From Flavobacteriales bacterium UBA6057 (lineage in GTDB: Bacteria; Bacteroidota; Bacteroidia; Flavobacteriales_G; Salibacteraceae): 64,000 nt of DNA. The notes under the pieces were generated by a model, which saw only the letters and a program-made list of their open reading frames with translations, was not told where the DNA came from and did not search any database. The position numbers and the translations under genes are program-made. Shown here in pieces: positions 52,101 to 58,742 of this stretch. Location: the NCBI GenBank assembly GCA_002428995.1, contig DIYJ01000020.1, positions 241,063 to 305,062 of the forward strand, given 5' to 3'. Positions within the stretch are counted from its first letter, which is position 1, and every line of letters begins with the position of its first letter.

Positions 52101-52139
52101 CAAGATTCCCGTGAACAACCGTAGAAGGTTAGATGTCAT
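43188..52139 (-). CDS. Giant TSP3-repeat surface protein with T9SS sorting domain
   Basis: The protein has 2983 residues from ATG 52139 (a longer frame starts at ATG 52187; the shorter one gives a normal signal peptide LLRLFTGILVLLFTNASSAQ). Order: N-terminal beta-rich domain (52070-51460), calcium-repeat linker, second beta domain (51360-50785), TSP3 array (50785-49385), third beta domain (49350-48770), TSP3 array (48770-47200), two copies of a Cys-containing module (47190-46395), and TSP3 array (46385-44370). It ends with the C-terminal domain TTTASDFCVNGDWTYYYDPA, an FnIII-like segment and a T9SS sorting domain (LMVYPNPNDGNFNVQLSNPE). It is probably exported by the PorU/PorV system. It is larger than its paralogue at 36318-42998 by an extra array and the duplicated module. 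Confidence 0.88.
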   Translation of the reverse strand: MTSNLLRLFTGILVLLFTNASSAQVLHDASCGSTSTSFTLDWSNESYTAGSTSQTITDIEGSGYSATVSVSGATSTLTTENGVLTPGITTSLSGGADALHFSSTGLDDEELVVIDISFSPSVAGNIAFDLYNIIDAGTNGQKVTVYAITAGGNYIIPQLVDNGSPSWNLDGPGVADGDATSTAGTNDQVGINFSSFNEVTNVFVEFARCNDCGNAGNTEFAIGDIDFCLVPDTDQDGVVDPVDDDTDNDGILDDVEKCPSNTVYVFDWSNYSWTGAPSQATNTFTMPDGTEMTASAITNGAALQSTDINSDRVAGFGATEETWEIIADQLNDDQSIDISISFSRAIDSLSFTVTDNDQFGGDFTDSTIVIGYYNGFVVFPTLSSSGTSIEITGNTAVGTGPQDDVTGTESNYLVQFDTPIDSISIYYGNGNSAPTSPGDQAIGIYDLTYIGDCGAVDTDGDGVDDYLDIDADNDGIVDYIEWQASSTTPTQPAGTDGDGDGVDDNFESNGDPVDTDGDGIPDFQDLDSDDDGELDNVEAYDGNNDGVADSLSLGIDADGDGLDDQYDIQSGFNSTTNVTNGGQTSHTFPDHDQPGTDERDWRENDWDGDGIQDYADLDDDNDGIPDTEEIASGNDPTGDADGDGIPNFADVSDSGNPGDGSTTDYTDSDADGVPDVYDQDEDGLPNQCDIDADNDGIVDLRESGIDDATIATLDANNDGIIDNGFTFGTNGLVDNLETVADNGTINYTISDVDGDGTYPDFLDLDSDADGIIDYIEAQATTSSPTAPGGSDSDIDGLDNNFESGGLIPVDTDSDGTPDYRDLDSDDDLVSDAIEGWDTDNDGVANTTPSGSDSDGDGIDDSFDDVSGINNTTNITNNGEDAFDFPNLDETGTTERDWREGMDTDGDGIPDGADEDSDNDGLSNLTEGCTSSTTSGDTIDWETTAWGGAPQTLTLNNVNVSISSQFTGTAGTLTNSDTEQGGFGGESSLMTTVNATSSSDSNEIFFSFSTDVDTTTFTLIDIDLRDGSGSQEVIRVEGYNNGSIVYPTLVGGSATSVSGNVVTGTGNSVTPASTGNVTVTFSSTIDSMRVSMTYGASSDANPGNTRWSIHDMRLIQVGDGLLVCNQDTDGDGTPDYLDLDSDDDGILDLYEGGLPTAATDTLDTDGDGVIDDDKDFGTNGMANAVETVANNGIENYVIANTDGNGPNDYLDLDSDNDGILDAAENGNGTDSDNNGIIDGSTDADNDGVLSSADSDDNTIGSPSTTPRDSDGDGIPNFRDLDSDNDGILDLAENGNGTDSDNNGVIDGSTDSDGDGILDSGDSEDGTRGSPSTAPLDTDLDNVANFLDIDSDNDGITDLTESGAGTDANNDGIVDGSTDADGDGYLDSADNEDGTFGSAGSTPTDTDSDGFGNFIDIDADDDGIVDYIEAQATTNSPLVPGGSDSDNDGLDNNFESNGLTPVDTDNDGTPDYLDSDSENDTQSDLIEGWDTDGDGVADTSPAGSDSDGDGLDDNFDNVSGWNSTTNVTNGGQTAFTFPNVDEANTTERDWREEEPDCDGDGLINILDSDDDNDGIPDAVEGSGDFDGDGIINSCDIDSDNDGIPDIVEAGGTDANNDGQVDYGTPGDPTTMVDADGDGLADEYDEDISFNPISVTGDCSGTVTQYDHNISFSSSQDVSAPLSLKLYVQGDFGGGTGSSETIIITGEGATSLGTLSRADSDNPTYGDCETTPMLFVVELTSAQWNSWNDDGSVDITVTSGTGVNFCTNYSCLDSARVALKATASQAGDCSGTTTGYDHDVSVTVGTDDVSSDVILEWWLRGDFGDESANNEDITVTGEGSTNLGTFDRDDSDDNGYDDCETAPMKFLTTISATNWNSWNDDGAIELTFTSGSGVNFCTDYSCLDSVRFTYDSVASSAGGTAIPLTDTDGDGVTDYLDLDSDNDGVLDLYEAINDPSLLANIDTDADGIIDSTASVGENGLADSLEVSVDADSLNYTYANTDGDALNDWLDLDSDNDGITDLTENGNGTDADNNGIVDGSTDVDGDGILSSADSDDNTDGSPNTSPANLDQDDLYNFRDIDADGDGISDFVENDDGTGTDGDNDGVVDGSADNDGDGILDSADSEDSIRGSSGDTPTDTDSDGFDDFLDIDADNDGIVDNTEGQSTSGYVAPSGNDSDDDGLDDSYEGGSYISNPEDTDGDGTDDYRDTDSDDDGLPDTLEGHDSDGDFLADGSSPANTGLSGGTTDADGDGLYDGWDNNTSSTDATNSGLQGTSHPNVDNSATSERDWREIKDSDEDGIADNIDLDDDNDGIPDVDEAGGNDPDGDEDGDGILNFIDTNDDGTGDGSTTDYTDSNSDGIPDVYELDNDGIPNHLDKDSDNDGIVDIIEAGGVDDNEDGEVDYPTPGDPTTMTDADNDGLDDNRDDVDSGSGGGEVTSGTPWAETNTDGVGNPDYLDIDADDDGIVDNTEGQSTSGYTAPSGSDTDLDGIDDAYDPDDGGSYITPVNTEGTGNPDYTDTDSDDDGELDEVEGHDSNGDGTADSGSPASTGVPGGSTDADGDGLLDGYDNETSDRDPTNASLNPNSHPNEDEGGSERDWREVPCANGLVTLAPDNATTTASDFCVNGDWTYYYDPADPTELLFAIEHTPAGGNTNDFTVSVDITASSNPTSEAGVYSAESTGSGQATFMMGRYYNINITSGSLNGNVNIRFYYDTDESDTLAAVADRWNQDNAGGTGNVSGLRWFTMNSGSLDPGSADLQTTGIQGSTELIPSSTSTENGVQFAQFSVGSLTGGGLAYSVGTNSVILPVEWFSFEIEKQTEPNEVKLIWSTVSEKNTDVFVVERSSHEDDGWIEIAREKAAGNSQVLQVYESYDFAPAFGMNYYRIRQVDLDQSFDYSEIRQAKFDSRMGNSLMVYPNPNDGNFNVQLSNPEVVNEVFLMKASGELVRIWNKSEFSDGDLKVSGISAGVYMLQVYTVGEVQSMRIIVN
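44370..46385 (-). repeat. TSP3 repeat array C of the 2983-residue protein
   Basis: Tandem Asp-rich calcium repeats follow the duplicated Cys module, with recurring units that begin DLDSDNDG and end in ERDWRE. Confidence 0.75.
46395..47190 (-). repeat. Tandem duplication of a ~130-residue Cys-containing module
   Basis: Two copies (about 47190-46795 and 46795-46395) both run from GDCSGT(V/T)T(Q/G)YDH through a GEG(A/S)T(S/N)LGT stretch, a DCET(T/A)PM motif and NWNSWNDDGAIELTF-like sequence to NFCT(N/D)YSCLDS. The five-Cys pattern is conserved in both copies. The module does not occur in the neighbouring paralogue. Confidence 0.7.
47200..48770 (-). repeat. TSP3 repeat array B of the 2983-residue protein
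   Basis: Array of DSDNDGI and NGNGTDSDNNG(I/V)(I/V)DGSTD units in tandem, with at least three near copies of the NGNGTDSDNNG unit. Confidence 0.75.
49385..50785 (-). repeat. TSP3 repeat array A of the 2983-residue protein
   Basis: Asp-rich calcium repeats (VDTDGDGVDDYLDIDADNDG onward) between the second and third beta-rich domains; the same unit order occurs in array A of the paralogue. Confidence 0.75.
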
Positions 52140-52206
52140 AAGTGTTTTTATCCTCTCGCGCACGTGAGATATAACCGCAGGGCTCATCGCTACGCAATAT
52201 GATGGA

Positions 52207-52214
52207 CAAAGTTA
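52207..52214 (-). promoter_or_regulatory. Candidate -7 element for the 2983-residue gene
   Basis: TAACTTTG on the minus strand matches TAnnTTTG exactly. It ends 67 bases before ATG 52139 and 19 bases before the alternative ATG 52187. Confidence 0.45.
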
Positions 52215-52318
52215 CACACTGAAGGGGTTGAATCAGCTAATTCTAAGGACCTTCGGGCATTTTGTTCTAAAAGGCTTGCATATATAGCTCGAAGTAGTCC
52301 GGTCTGTTCTCAATGAAA

Positions 52319-52326
52319 TAAATTCG
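52319..52326 (+). promoter_or_regulatory. Possible -7 element for leuS
   Basis: TAAATTCG differs from TAnnTTTG at one base and ends 19 bases before ATG 52346. Confidence 0.3.
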
Positions 52327-52345
52327 CGGCCAAATTGAAGTGATC

Positions 52346-54952
52346 ATGGAGTACAACTTCTCTGGAATTGAGAAAAAGTGGCAGAAACGATGGGCTGAAT
52401 CGAAGATTTTTTCTGCAAAAAACAACTCATCCGGACTTCCAAAATACTACGTACTGGACATGTTCCCCTATCCATCCGGATCGGGCTTACACGTGGGACA
52501 TCCGCTGGGCTACATTGCTTCTGACATATTCGCGCGGTACAAGCGCCATGAGGGTTTTAATGTACTCCACCCCATGGGTTACGATGCCTTTGGATTGCCG
52601 GCCGAGCAATATGCTATTGAGACAGGTCAACATCCGGCTATCACTACAGAAAAGAACATCAAGCGCTACAGAGAGCAACTAGACAAAATTGGATTCTCTT
52701 TCGATTGGGACCGGCAGGTAAAAACTTCTGATCCAGCTTTCTACAGATGGACGCAGTGGATTTTCATTCAGCTTTTCCATAGCTGGTACAACAAAGAATT
52801 GGACAAGGCAGAGCCTATCCAAACATTGATCGAAGCATTCGAACGTGGAGGATCAAATGCAGCCAAGGCCGCTACTACTGCTGAGTATGCGTTCAGCGCA
52901 GAAGAATGGCAATCGTTTGACGCAGGAAAAAAACGGGAAGTATTGCTCGACTATCGCTTGGCTTATCGGGCTGCGACTGTCGTGAACTGGTGTCCCGGAC
53001 TGGGAACAGTGCTCGCCAATGATGAAGTGGTGAACGGAGTCAGTGAGCGTGGAGGATTTCCTGTGGTGCAGAAAAAAATGCTTCAGTGGTCATTGAGAAT
53101 CACCGCCTATGCAGAGCGATTGCTCGAAGGATTGGAAAGGATAGAATGGACGGATTCACTGAAAGAAATTCAGCGAAACTGGATTGGAAAAAGCCAGGGT
53201 GCTGAAGTTGCATTTCAGGTAGAAGGATCAGAGCACGCGGTGGAAGTATTCACCACCAGGCCTGACACCATTTTTGGGGCCACCTTCATGGTGCTTGCAC
53301 CTGAACATCCGCTAGTGGAGCTTATCACGACTGAGGATCAGAAAGAAGAGGTTGAAGCCTATCAAACGCTCACCAAAGCCCGGTCGGAACGAGAGAGAAT
53401 GGCAGAAGCCAAGAGTGTGACCGGAGCTTTCACCGGAGCCTTTGCCGTCAACCCGGTAACCAATACCCGTATTCCGATCTGGATTGGAGACTATGTACTG
53501 GCGGGATATGGAACCGGTGCTATCATGGCGGTGCCCGCTGGTGATCAACGCGACTGGGATTTCGCGAACCACTTTAAGCTTGAGATTATTCCCGTGATCG
53601 AGGGGCAGGATATCAGTGAAGGAGCTGATAGTCGCAAGACAGGCAAAATGATCAACTCAGGTTTCCTCAATGGTCATACGGTGGAAGAAGCTTTGAGCCT
53701 CGTGATCGAAAAGATTGAAAGCCTGGAGATTGGGAAGCGAAAAATCAACTATAAGCTTCGGGATGCAGTCTTCAGCCGCCAGCGCTACTGGGGTGAACCT
53801 TTCCCTGTTTACTACCGTGATGACATCCCTTTCACCATAGATGAGGACAAGCTTCCATTGATGCTTCCGGAAGTGGATGAGTACAAACCCACGGAAGATG
53901 GTGATCCACCCCTGGGAAGAGCAACACAATGGAATTGGGACCGCGAGGCCGGAAAGATTGTGGAAAATGGAAGCGGAGCTCCGATTGAGCTTAGCACTAT
54001 GCCTGGATGGGCAGGGTCCAGCTGGTATTTCCTGCGCTACATGATGGAAGACCAGAAAGAAATCAGAGACAAGGAATTGGTTTCGAAAGAGGCGGTAGAA
54101 TACTGGAAGGAAGTGGACCTTTACATAGGAGGTGCAGAACACGCCACGGGCCATCTTCTTTATTTCAGATTCTGGACGAAGTTCCTCTACGATCTTGGGT
54201 TCATTCCTGTGGACGAGCCAGCCAAAAAGCTCATTAACCAGGGAATGATCCAGGCTGAAGACGGTCAGAAAATGAGCAAGCGCTACGGAAATGTGGTGAA
54301 CCCTGACGATGTCATTGAGCGTTACGGTGCTGACTCCTTGAGACTCCATGAAATGTTTTTGGGACCCATAGAAATGCACAAGCCGTGGAACACTAAAGGC
54401 ATTGAAGGTGTGTCCAAATTCCTCAGAAAGCTTTGGAGACTGTTCCACGACCAGCAAGGCAATTCACTGCTTTCGGACGAGAAACCCAGCAAGGAAGAAT
54501 TGAAATCTTTGCACAAGTGCATTCAAAAGGTAACGGACGACATGCACCGTCACTCGTTCAACACTTCGGTAAGCCACTTCATGATTGCCGTAAACGAATT
54601 GACCGACCTGAAGTGTCACAAGCGTGAAATACTGGAATCACTGACTATTCTCGTCAGCTGTCATGCTCCTCACATCTCAGAAGAGCTCTGGGAACGTTTG
54701 GGGCATGAAGAGTCGATCAGCGCTGCGCCCTGGCCAGCTTTTAATGAAGAATACCTGAAAGACGATTCCATCCGCTACCCTGTTTCTTTTAATGGAAAGA
54801 CTCGTTTTCAAATCGAACTGGATGCCGCACTTTCAAAAACTGAAGTGGAGGAAAAAGTACTCGCTGCCGAGGAAGCACAAAAATACCTGGAAGGCAAGCA
54901 GCCCAGAAAGGTCATCGTTGTTCCGGGTAGAATTGTGAACATTGTAGTATAA
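52346..54952 (+). CDS. leuS: Leucyl-tRNA synthetase
   Basis: Class I synthetase that charges tRNA-Leu and edits mischarged products. The 868-residue protein from ATG 52346 has the HIGH-equivalent PYPSGSGLHVGHPLGY (residues about 41-56), the CP1 editing domain with FTTRPDTIFGATFMVLAPEH and GTGAIMAVPAGDQRDWDFA, the WAGSSWYFLRYM region, the KMSKS loop KMSKRYGN at 642-649 and a C-terminal anticodon-binding part. A GTG six bases upstream is also in frame, but MEYNFSGIEKKWQ is the standard start. bioY follows with a 1-base overlap (TAATG). Confidence 0.98.
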   Translation: MEYNFSGIEKKWQKRWAESKIFSAKNNSSGLPKYYVLDMFPYPSGSGLHVGHPLGYIASDIFARYKRHEGFNVLHPMGYDAFGLPAEQYAIETGQHPAITTEKNIKRYREQLDKIGFSFDWDRQVKTSDPAFYRWTQWIFIQLFHSWYNKELDKAEPIQTLIEAFERGGSNAAKAATTAEYAFSAEEWQSFDAGKKREVLLDYRLAYRAATVVNWCPGLGTVLANDEVVNGVSERGGFPVVQKKMLQWSLRITAYAERLLEGLERIEWTDSLKEIQRNWIGKSQGAEVAFQVEGSEHAVEVFTTRPDTIFGATFMVLAPEHPLVELITTEDQKEEVEAYQTLTKARSERERMAEAKSVTGAFTGAFAVNPVTNTRIPIWIGDYVLAGYGTGAIMAVPAGDQRDWDFANHFKLEIIPVIEGQDISEGADSRKTGKMINSGFLNGHTVEEALSLVIEKIESLEIGKRKINYKLRDAVFSRQRYWGEPFPVYYRDDIPFTIDEDKLPLMLPEVDEYKPTEDGDPPLGRATQWNWDREAGKIVENGSGAPIELSTMPGWAGSSWYFLRYMMEDQKEIRDKELVSKEAVEYWKEVDLYIGGAEHATGHLLYFRFWTKFLYDLGFIPVDEPAKKLINQGMIQAEDGQKMSKRYGNVVNPDDVIERYGADSLRLHEMFLGPIEMHKPWNTKGIEGVSKFLRKLWRLFHDQQGNSLLSDEKPSKEELKSLHKCIQKVTDDMHRHSFNTSVSHFMIAVNELTDLKCHKREILESLTILVSCHAPHISEELWERLGHEESISAAPWPAFNEEYLKDDSIRYPVSFNGKTRFQIELDAALSKTEVEEKVLAAEEAQKYLEGKQPRKVIVVPGRIVNIVV

Positions 54953-55497
54953 TGAACCCTTTGCTATCAAGGCTTCTCGTAGTTGTGGTTTCAGGTCTGG
55001 CCATGACATTGAGTGGACAAACCGCTATCACCATTCCAGGTTTGGAAGTCCCGATCACCTGGCAGAGTATGCTTGTGATCGTGCTGCCGCTGGTCCTTCC
55101 GAAATGGGAAGCTTGCCTTGGAATAGCCCTGTTTCTGATTGCAGGTGCCTTGGGAGCACCCGTGTTTGCGAATGGTTACGGTGGCTTTGACGTATATCTT
55201 TCTCCCAGTGGTGGTTACCTCATCGGCTTCTTACTCATGGCCATTGCTGTGGCTCTGCTCAAGCCAGGATTGACCCGTCACCACCCACTTCGGCCGATGT
55301 GGCTTTTCCCAACTCTGCATCTCGGCCTGAGTGTGTTTGGAATGTTGTGGATTCAAGTGATGGGATACGGAGATATTTCCCTTGGAAAGCACTTCCTTCC
55401 CTACCTGGTGGGCATCATCATTAAGAGCTTTATGGCTTGGGGGATTTTCGTAGTGACGAGGATCCTCTTGAGCGAGTACCGGAAAAGCAATAAGTGA
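54952..55497 (+). CDS. bioY: BioY family biotin transporter
   Basis: BioY is the substrate-binding S component of energy-coupling-factor transporters and takes up biotin. The 181-residue protein has about six membrane segments and the family pattern GQTAITIPGLEVPITWQSML, then APVFANGYGGFDVYLSPSGG with GYLIGF, matching the BioY signature. No EcfA/EcfT gene is nearby, so a shared energising module or solitary operation must be assumed. It starts on the last base of the leuS stop codon. Confidence 0.93.
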   Translation: MNPLLSRLLVVVVSGLAMTLSGQTAITIPGLEVPITWQSMLVIVLPLVLPKWEACLGIALFLIAGALGAPVFANGYGGFDVYLSPSGGYLIGFLLMAIAVALLKPGLTRHHPLRPMWLFPTLHLGLSVFGMLWIQVMGYGDISLGKHFLPYLVGIIIKSFMAWGIFVVTRILLSEYRKSNK

Positions 55498-55538
55498 CAT
55501 TGGCACAGCGTTTGGAAAAGCATGGAAAAATCAAAGCC

Positions 55539-56348
55539 ATGCAACTAACCATGATCATCTCAGCCTTTCTGCTCGCAGCGCAGCCTGCCAGCACACAAGG
55601 CGACCCGGTAAAGGGAAAAGAAGAAAAGGTAAAGTTACCCGAGGTAAGCCACTCCGCTTTCAAACCTGGGGAGCGTTTGGAATTTGACGTTTCCTATGGA
55701 TGGATTGATGCCGGTGAAGCCATCATTGAAATCAAAAAGGATCAAACGGAAATCGCAGGACGCGATGTATGGCATGTAGTCGGAAAAGGAAATTCAACCG
55801 GCACATTTAACTGGTTTTTCAAGGTGAGGGATACCTACGAAACCTACTTGGACGCTGAAGGAGTATTTCCATGGATCTTCGTTCGTGATGTCCACGAAGG
55901 CGGTTACGAGATCAAGCAGTACTACACCTTCGACCATTACAAAGGAGAAGTGAAAAATGACAAGGGCAAGGCCTATGAAATTCCCCTTGGTGTTCAGGAC
56001 ATGATTTCATCCTTTTACCGTGCGCGAGCTATTGACTATTCCAATGCCAAGCCCAACGAGGTATTTGAAATCCAGGCATTTGTAGATGACAAAGTTTGGC
56101 CACTGAAGATTCGCTACCTAAAAGACGAAATTGTCAAAACGGACATGGGAAAATTCAACTGCAAAGTATTTGTCCCAGTGGTTCAGGAAGGGCGGATTTT
56201 CAAAGAGGAAGAAGATATGATGGTTTGGGTCACCAACGATCAGAACAAAATACCAGTGATGGCCAAAGCGAAAGTTCTTGTAGGGTCAATCACCATGGAG
56301 TTACGTGACTACAGTGGCCTTGCGCACCCGATTGCAAGGATCGACTAG
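55539..56348 (+). CDS. DUF3108 family secreted protein
   Basis: The 269-residue protein from ATG 55539 has a signal peptide (MQLTMIISAFLLAAQPAST). It then has the DUF3108 pattern: KPGERLEFDVSYGWIDAGEA, the central FFKVRDTYETYLDAEGVFPW and YYTFDHYKGEVKN, and C-terminal RIFKEEEDMMVWVTNDQNKI. The fold is a beta-rich, YceI-like or lipocalin-like periplasmic protein; the function is unknown. A longer reading frame begins at GTG 55494, overlapping the bioY stop (GTGA), which is possible if translation is coupled, but the shorter start gives a proper signal peptide. Confidence 0.8.
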   Translation: MQLTMIISAFLLAAQPASTQGDPVKGKEEKVKLPEVSHSAFKPGERLEFDVSYGWIDAGEAIIEIKKDQTEIAGRDVWHVVGKGNSTGTFNWFFKVRDTYETYLDAEGVFPWIFVRDVHEGGYEIKQYYTFDHYKGEVKNDKGKAYEIPLGVQDMISSFYRARAIDYSNAKPNEVFEIQAFVDDKVWPLKIRYLKDEIVKTDMGKFNCKVFVPVVQEGRIFKEEEDMMVWVTNDQNKIPVMAKAKVLVGSITMELRDYSGLAHPIARID

Positions 56349-56415
56349 CCGGTGAGCTTCACCTTCGCTTGTTGAGAATTGATCTTTCTATCATTCAGAT
56401 AGCTGCTTATTACGG

Positions 56416-56424
56416 TTACTTTCG
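56416..56424 (+). promoter_or_regulatory. Possible -7 element for the tryptophan dioxygenase gene
   Basis: TTACTTTCG resembles the TTACTTTG elements with one inserted base and ends 18 bases before ATG 56443. Confidence 0.3.
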
Positions 56425-56442
56425 GACCACCAAACCCGTGGA

Positions 56443-57459
56443 ATGAACACGTCTCTTACCGAGCAGCTCGCGAAACTCAGACAGAAATACGAGTCCATGG
56501 GGCAGGATATCAACGCCTACCTCGATGGACTCCTTTTTTCAAACTACCTCACTTACTGGGATTACATTCACCTGGATACGCTTCTTACGCTACAAAATCC
56601 AAAAACGGATTACCCGGATGAAGAGATCTTCATCATCTATCATCAGATTACGGAGCTGTATTTTAAGCTTGCGCTGAACGAATTCCAGCAGATTGCGAAC
56701 AACGGTAAGGACATCGATACCAATGGCCACGACAACGGTTGGAACGAAAAGCTGGAAGCCGATTTTCTGACCGAACGCTTACGCAGGATCAACAGCTATT
56801 TCGCGGCCCTCACCAAGAGCTTTGAAATCATGATCAACGGAATGGAGAAGGATCAGTTTCTTCGATTTCGGATGGCTTTGCTTCCCGCTAGTGGATTTCA
56901 ATCTGCTCAGTATCGAATGATCGAAATTGCTTCTACCGGATTAGCAAGACTGGTGAAGAAGGAGCACAGAAAGGAAAACCGGGAGCAGGAAACGCGTTCT
57001 GTGGATGAGCTTTTTGAACACATATATTGGAAAGAGGGAGCTACCGAGTTGGCCACTGGAAAGAAAACGCTCACGCTGAAACAATTCGAAGCAAAGTACA
57101 TCGAGCGTCTGAAGGTTTTCGCTCAGGTATTTGAACAGAAGAATGTCTGGCACAAATACAAAAGCCTCACACCCGAGGAACAAAAGGCTCCTGCACTTGT
57201 AAAAGAAATGCGCCAACTGGACATCAACGTAAATGTAAACTGGCCTTTGATGCATTTTAAATCAGCCGTCCGCTACCTCCAGAACGATCCTTCCGACATT
57301 GAAGCCACAGGCGGCACCAACTGGCAGAAGTACCTCCCGCCACGCCTTCAGCTGAGAATTTTCTACCCCGAGCTTTGGTCTGCTGAAGAATTGAAAAACT
57401 GGGGAAAAGGCTGGGTTGAAGAAGTGACCGCTGACAGTATTACAATCAAGGGTGCATGA
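56443..57459 (+). CDS. Tryptophan 2,3-dioxygenase
   Basis: Heme dioxygenase that opens the indole ring of tryptophan to N-formylkynurenine. The 338-residue protein has the family signatures DEEIFIIYHQITELYFKLAL (residues about 65-84) and FRMALLPASGFQSAQYRMIE (about 143-162), plus the helical core with GTNWQKYLPPRLQ near the C-terminus. The cyclase-family hydrolase at 2422 could supply the next step, kynurenine formation, but the genes are far apart. The M23 peptidase gene overlaps the stop by 4 bases (ATGA). Confidence 0.93.
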   Translation: MNTSLTEQLAKLRQKYESMGQDINAYLDGLLFSNYLTYWDYIHLDTLLTLQNPKTDYPDEEIFIIYHQITELYFKLALNEFQQIANNGKDIDTNGHDNGWNEKLEADFLTERLRRINSYFAALTKSFEIMINGMEKDQFLRFRMALLPASGFQSAQYRMIEIASTGLARLVKKEHRKENREQETRSVDELFEHIYWKEGATELATGKKTLTLKQFEAKYIERLKVFAQVFEQKNVWHKYKSLTPEEQKAPALVKEMRQLDINVNVNWPLMHFKSAVRYLQNDPSDIEATGGTNWQKYLPPRLQLRIFYPELWSAEELKNWGKGWVEEVTADSITIKGA

Positions 57460-58742
57460 GAATCCATAGGAACCATTATTGGCTGGTGTTTGCAGCGCTG
57501 TTGGCGATAGGATTGGCAACTACCATGCATTCGCGGTGGTTGTTTGAAGAGGAGCTGGCTATTGTAGAAACCGTGGACTCCATCATGGTGGAAGAGTGCC
57601 ATGAAGAATTCGGCATCGACCTTCAGGGAATGCACATCGAAAAAGGCAAAGTGAGGCCCAATCAGTTTCTTGCAGAGCTTCTCCTTCCTTACAATGTCAC
57701 TTATCCCGAAATCACACGACTGGTGGAGCGCGCAAAGCCGGTTTTCGATATTCGGAACATTCGCTCAGGGGCAGATTACACCATTCTCTGCTCGGCAGAT
57801 TCAGTGCTGAGAGCCGAGTACTTTATCTATGAGTTGTCGGCCATCGATTACATCGTTTTTGATCTCAGCGACAGCATGCGCGTGTCTAAGGCGAGCAAGC
57901 CTGTCACACTGGAAGAACGAACAGCTTCAGGAGTAATCAGTAGTTCTCTTTACCAAACTTTAATGGATCAGAATCTGAGCCCTGCGCTGGCCATGGAGCT
58001 CTCTGAGATTTATGCCTGGAGCATAGACTTCTATCGCATACAGAAAGGTGATGGCTTCAAGCTGATCTATGATGTGAAGAAAGTGGAAGACCAGGAAGTG
58101 GGAGTCGCCTCTATCAAAGCGAGCATATTCACTCATTTTAGTGAGCCGTACTATGCCTTTCGTTTTCAGCAGGGCGAACAATTCGACTACTTTGATGAAC
58201 AGGGTAACAGCCTTCGCAAGGCCTTTTTGCAAGCTCCGCTCAAGTTCAGTCGAATCAGTTCCGGCTACACCATGAAGCGCTTCCATCCGGTTCAAAAACG
58301 TTGGAAGGCACACCTGGGAACAGATTATGCTGCTCCAAGAGGCACACCTATTATGGCTGTTGGAGACGGTGTTGTCACTGAGGCTCGATACAGCAAGTTC
58401 AACGGGAACTATGTGAAGATCAAACACAACGGTACCTACACCACTCAGTACTTACACATGAGCAAGAGAGCCAGCGGCATGAAACCTGGAACGCGGGTGC
58501 GGCAAGGCGAAACCATTGGCTACGTGGGAAGCACAGGATTGGCAACGGGACCACATGTATGCTTCCGTTTCTGGAAAAATGGGAAGCAGGTAGACCACAG
58601 GCGTGAGAAGCTGCCTCCAAGTGAGCCCATCAAGCCGGCTTACAAAGACGCTTACCAAGCTCACTTGCAGGATTGGAAACAGCGATTGGAAGCAGTAGGA
58701 ATTAGTTCCTCTCCCGAGATCGCGAAAGCTCAGCTTCCTTAG
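57456..58742 (+). CDS. M23-family metallopeptidase (LytM-type), membrane-anchored
   Basis: The 428-residue protein has one N-terminal membrane helix (about residues 8-22, LVFAALLAIGLATT), a middle domain (about 40-260) with OapA/LysM-like features (LLPYNVTYPEITRLVERAKP, ADYTILCSADS), and a C-terminal M23 domain. The zinc-binding and catalytic motifs are all present: H286-LGTD290-YAAPRGTP, H334 in QYLHMSKRA and H367 in TGPHVCFRFW. M23 enzymes cut peptide bridges in peptidoglycan and act in cell-wall growth or separation. The ATG overlaps the dioxygenase stop; the stop codon interlocks with the pdhC stop. Confidence 0.93.
   Translation: MRIHRNHYWLVFAALLAIGLATTMHSRWLFEEELAIVETVDSIMVEECHEEFGIDLQGMHIEKGKVRPNQFLAELLLPYNVTYPEITRLVERAKPVFDIRNIRSGADYTILCSADSVLRAEYFIYELSAIDYIVFDLSDSMRVSKASKPVTLEERTASGVISSSLYQTLMDQNLSPALAMELSEIYAWSIDFYRIQKGDGFKLIYDVKKVEDQEVGVASIKASIFTHFSEPYYAFRFQQGEQFDYFDEQGNSLRKAFLQAPLKFSRISSGYTMKRFHPVQKRWKAHLGTDYAAPRGTPIMAVGDGVVTEARYSKFNGNYVKIKHNGTYTTQYLHMSKRASGMKPGTRVRQGETIGYVGSTGLATGPHVCFRFWKNGKQVDHRREKLPPSEPIKPAYKDAYQAHLQDWKQRLEAVGISSSPEIAKAQLP

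Noticed and set aside
53657..54457. A 266-codon open frame on the minus strand inside leuS
   Set aside because: It is antisense to strongly conserved leuS motifs (editing domain and KMSKR) and has no recognisable features.
4070..56424. A consistent -33 TTG partner for every -7 candidate
   Set aside because: A TTG at the normal distance was found only for mgtE; at the other sites inspected it is missing or too far, so single-element matches are reported with modest confidence.
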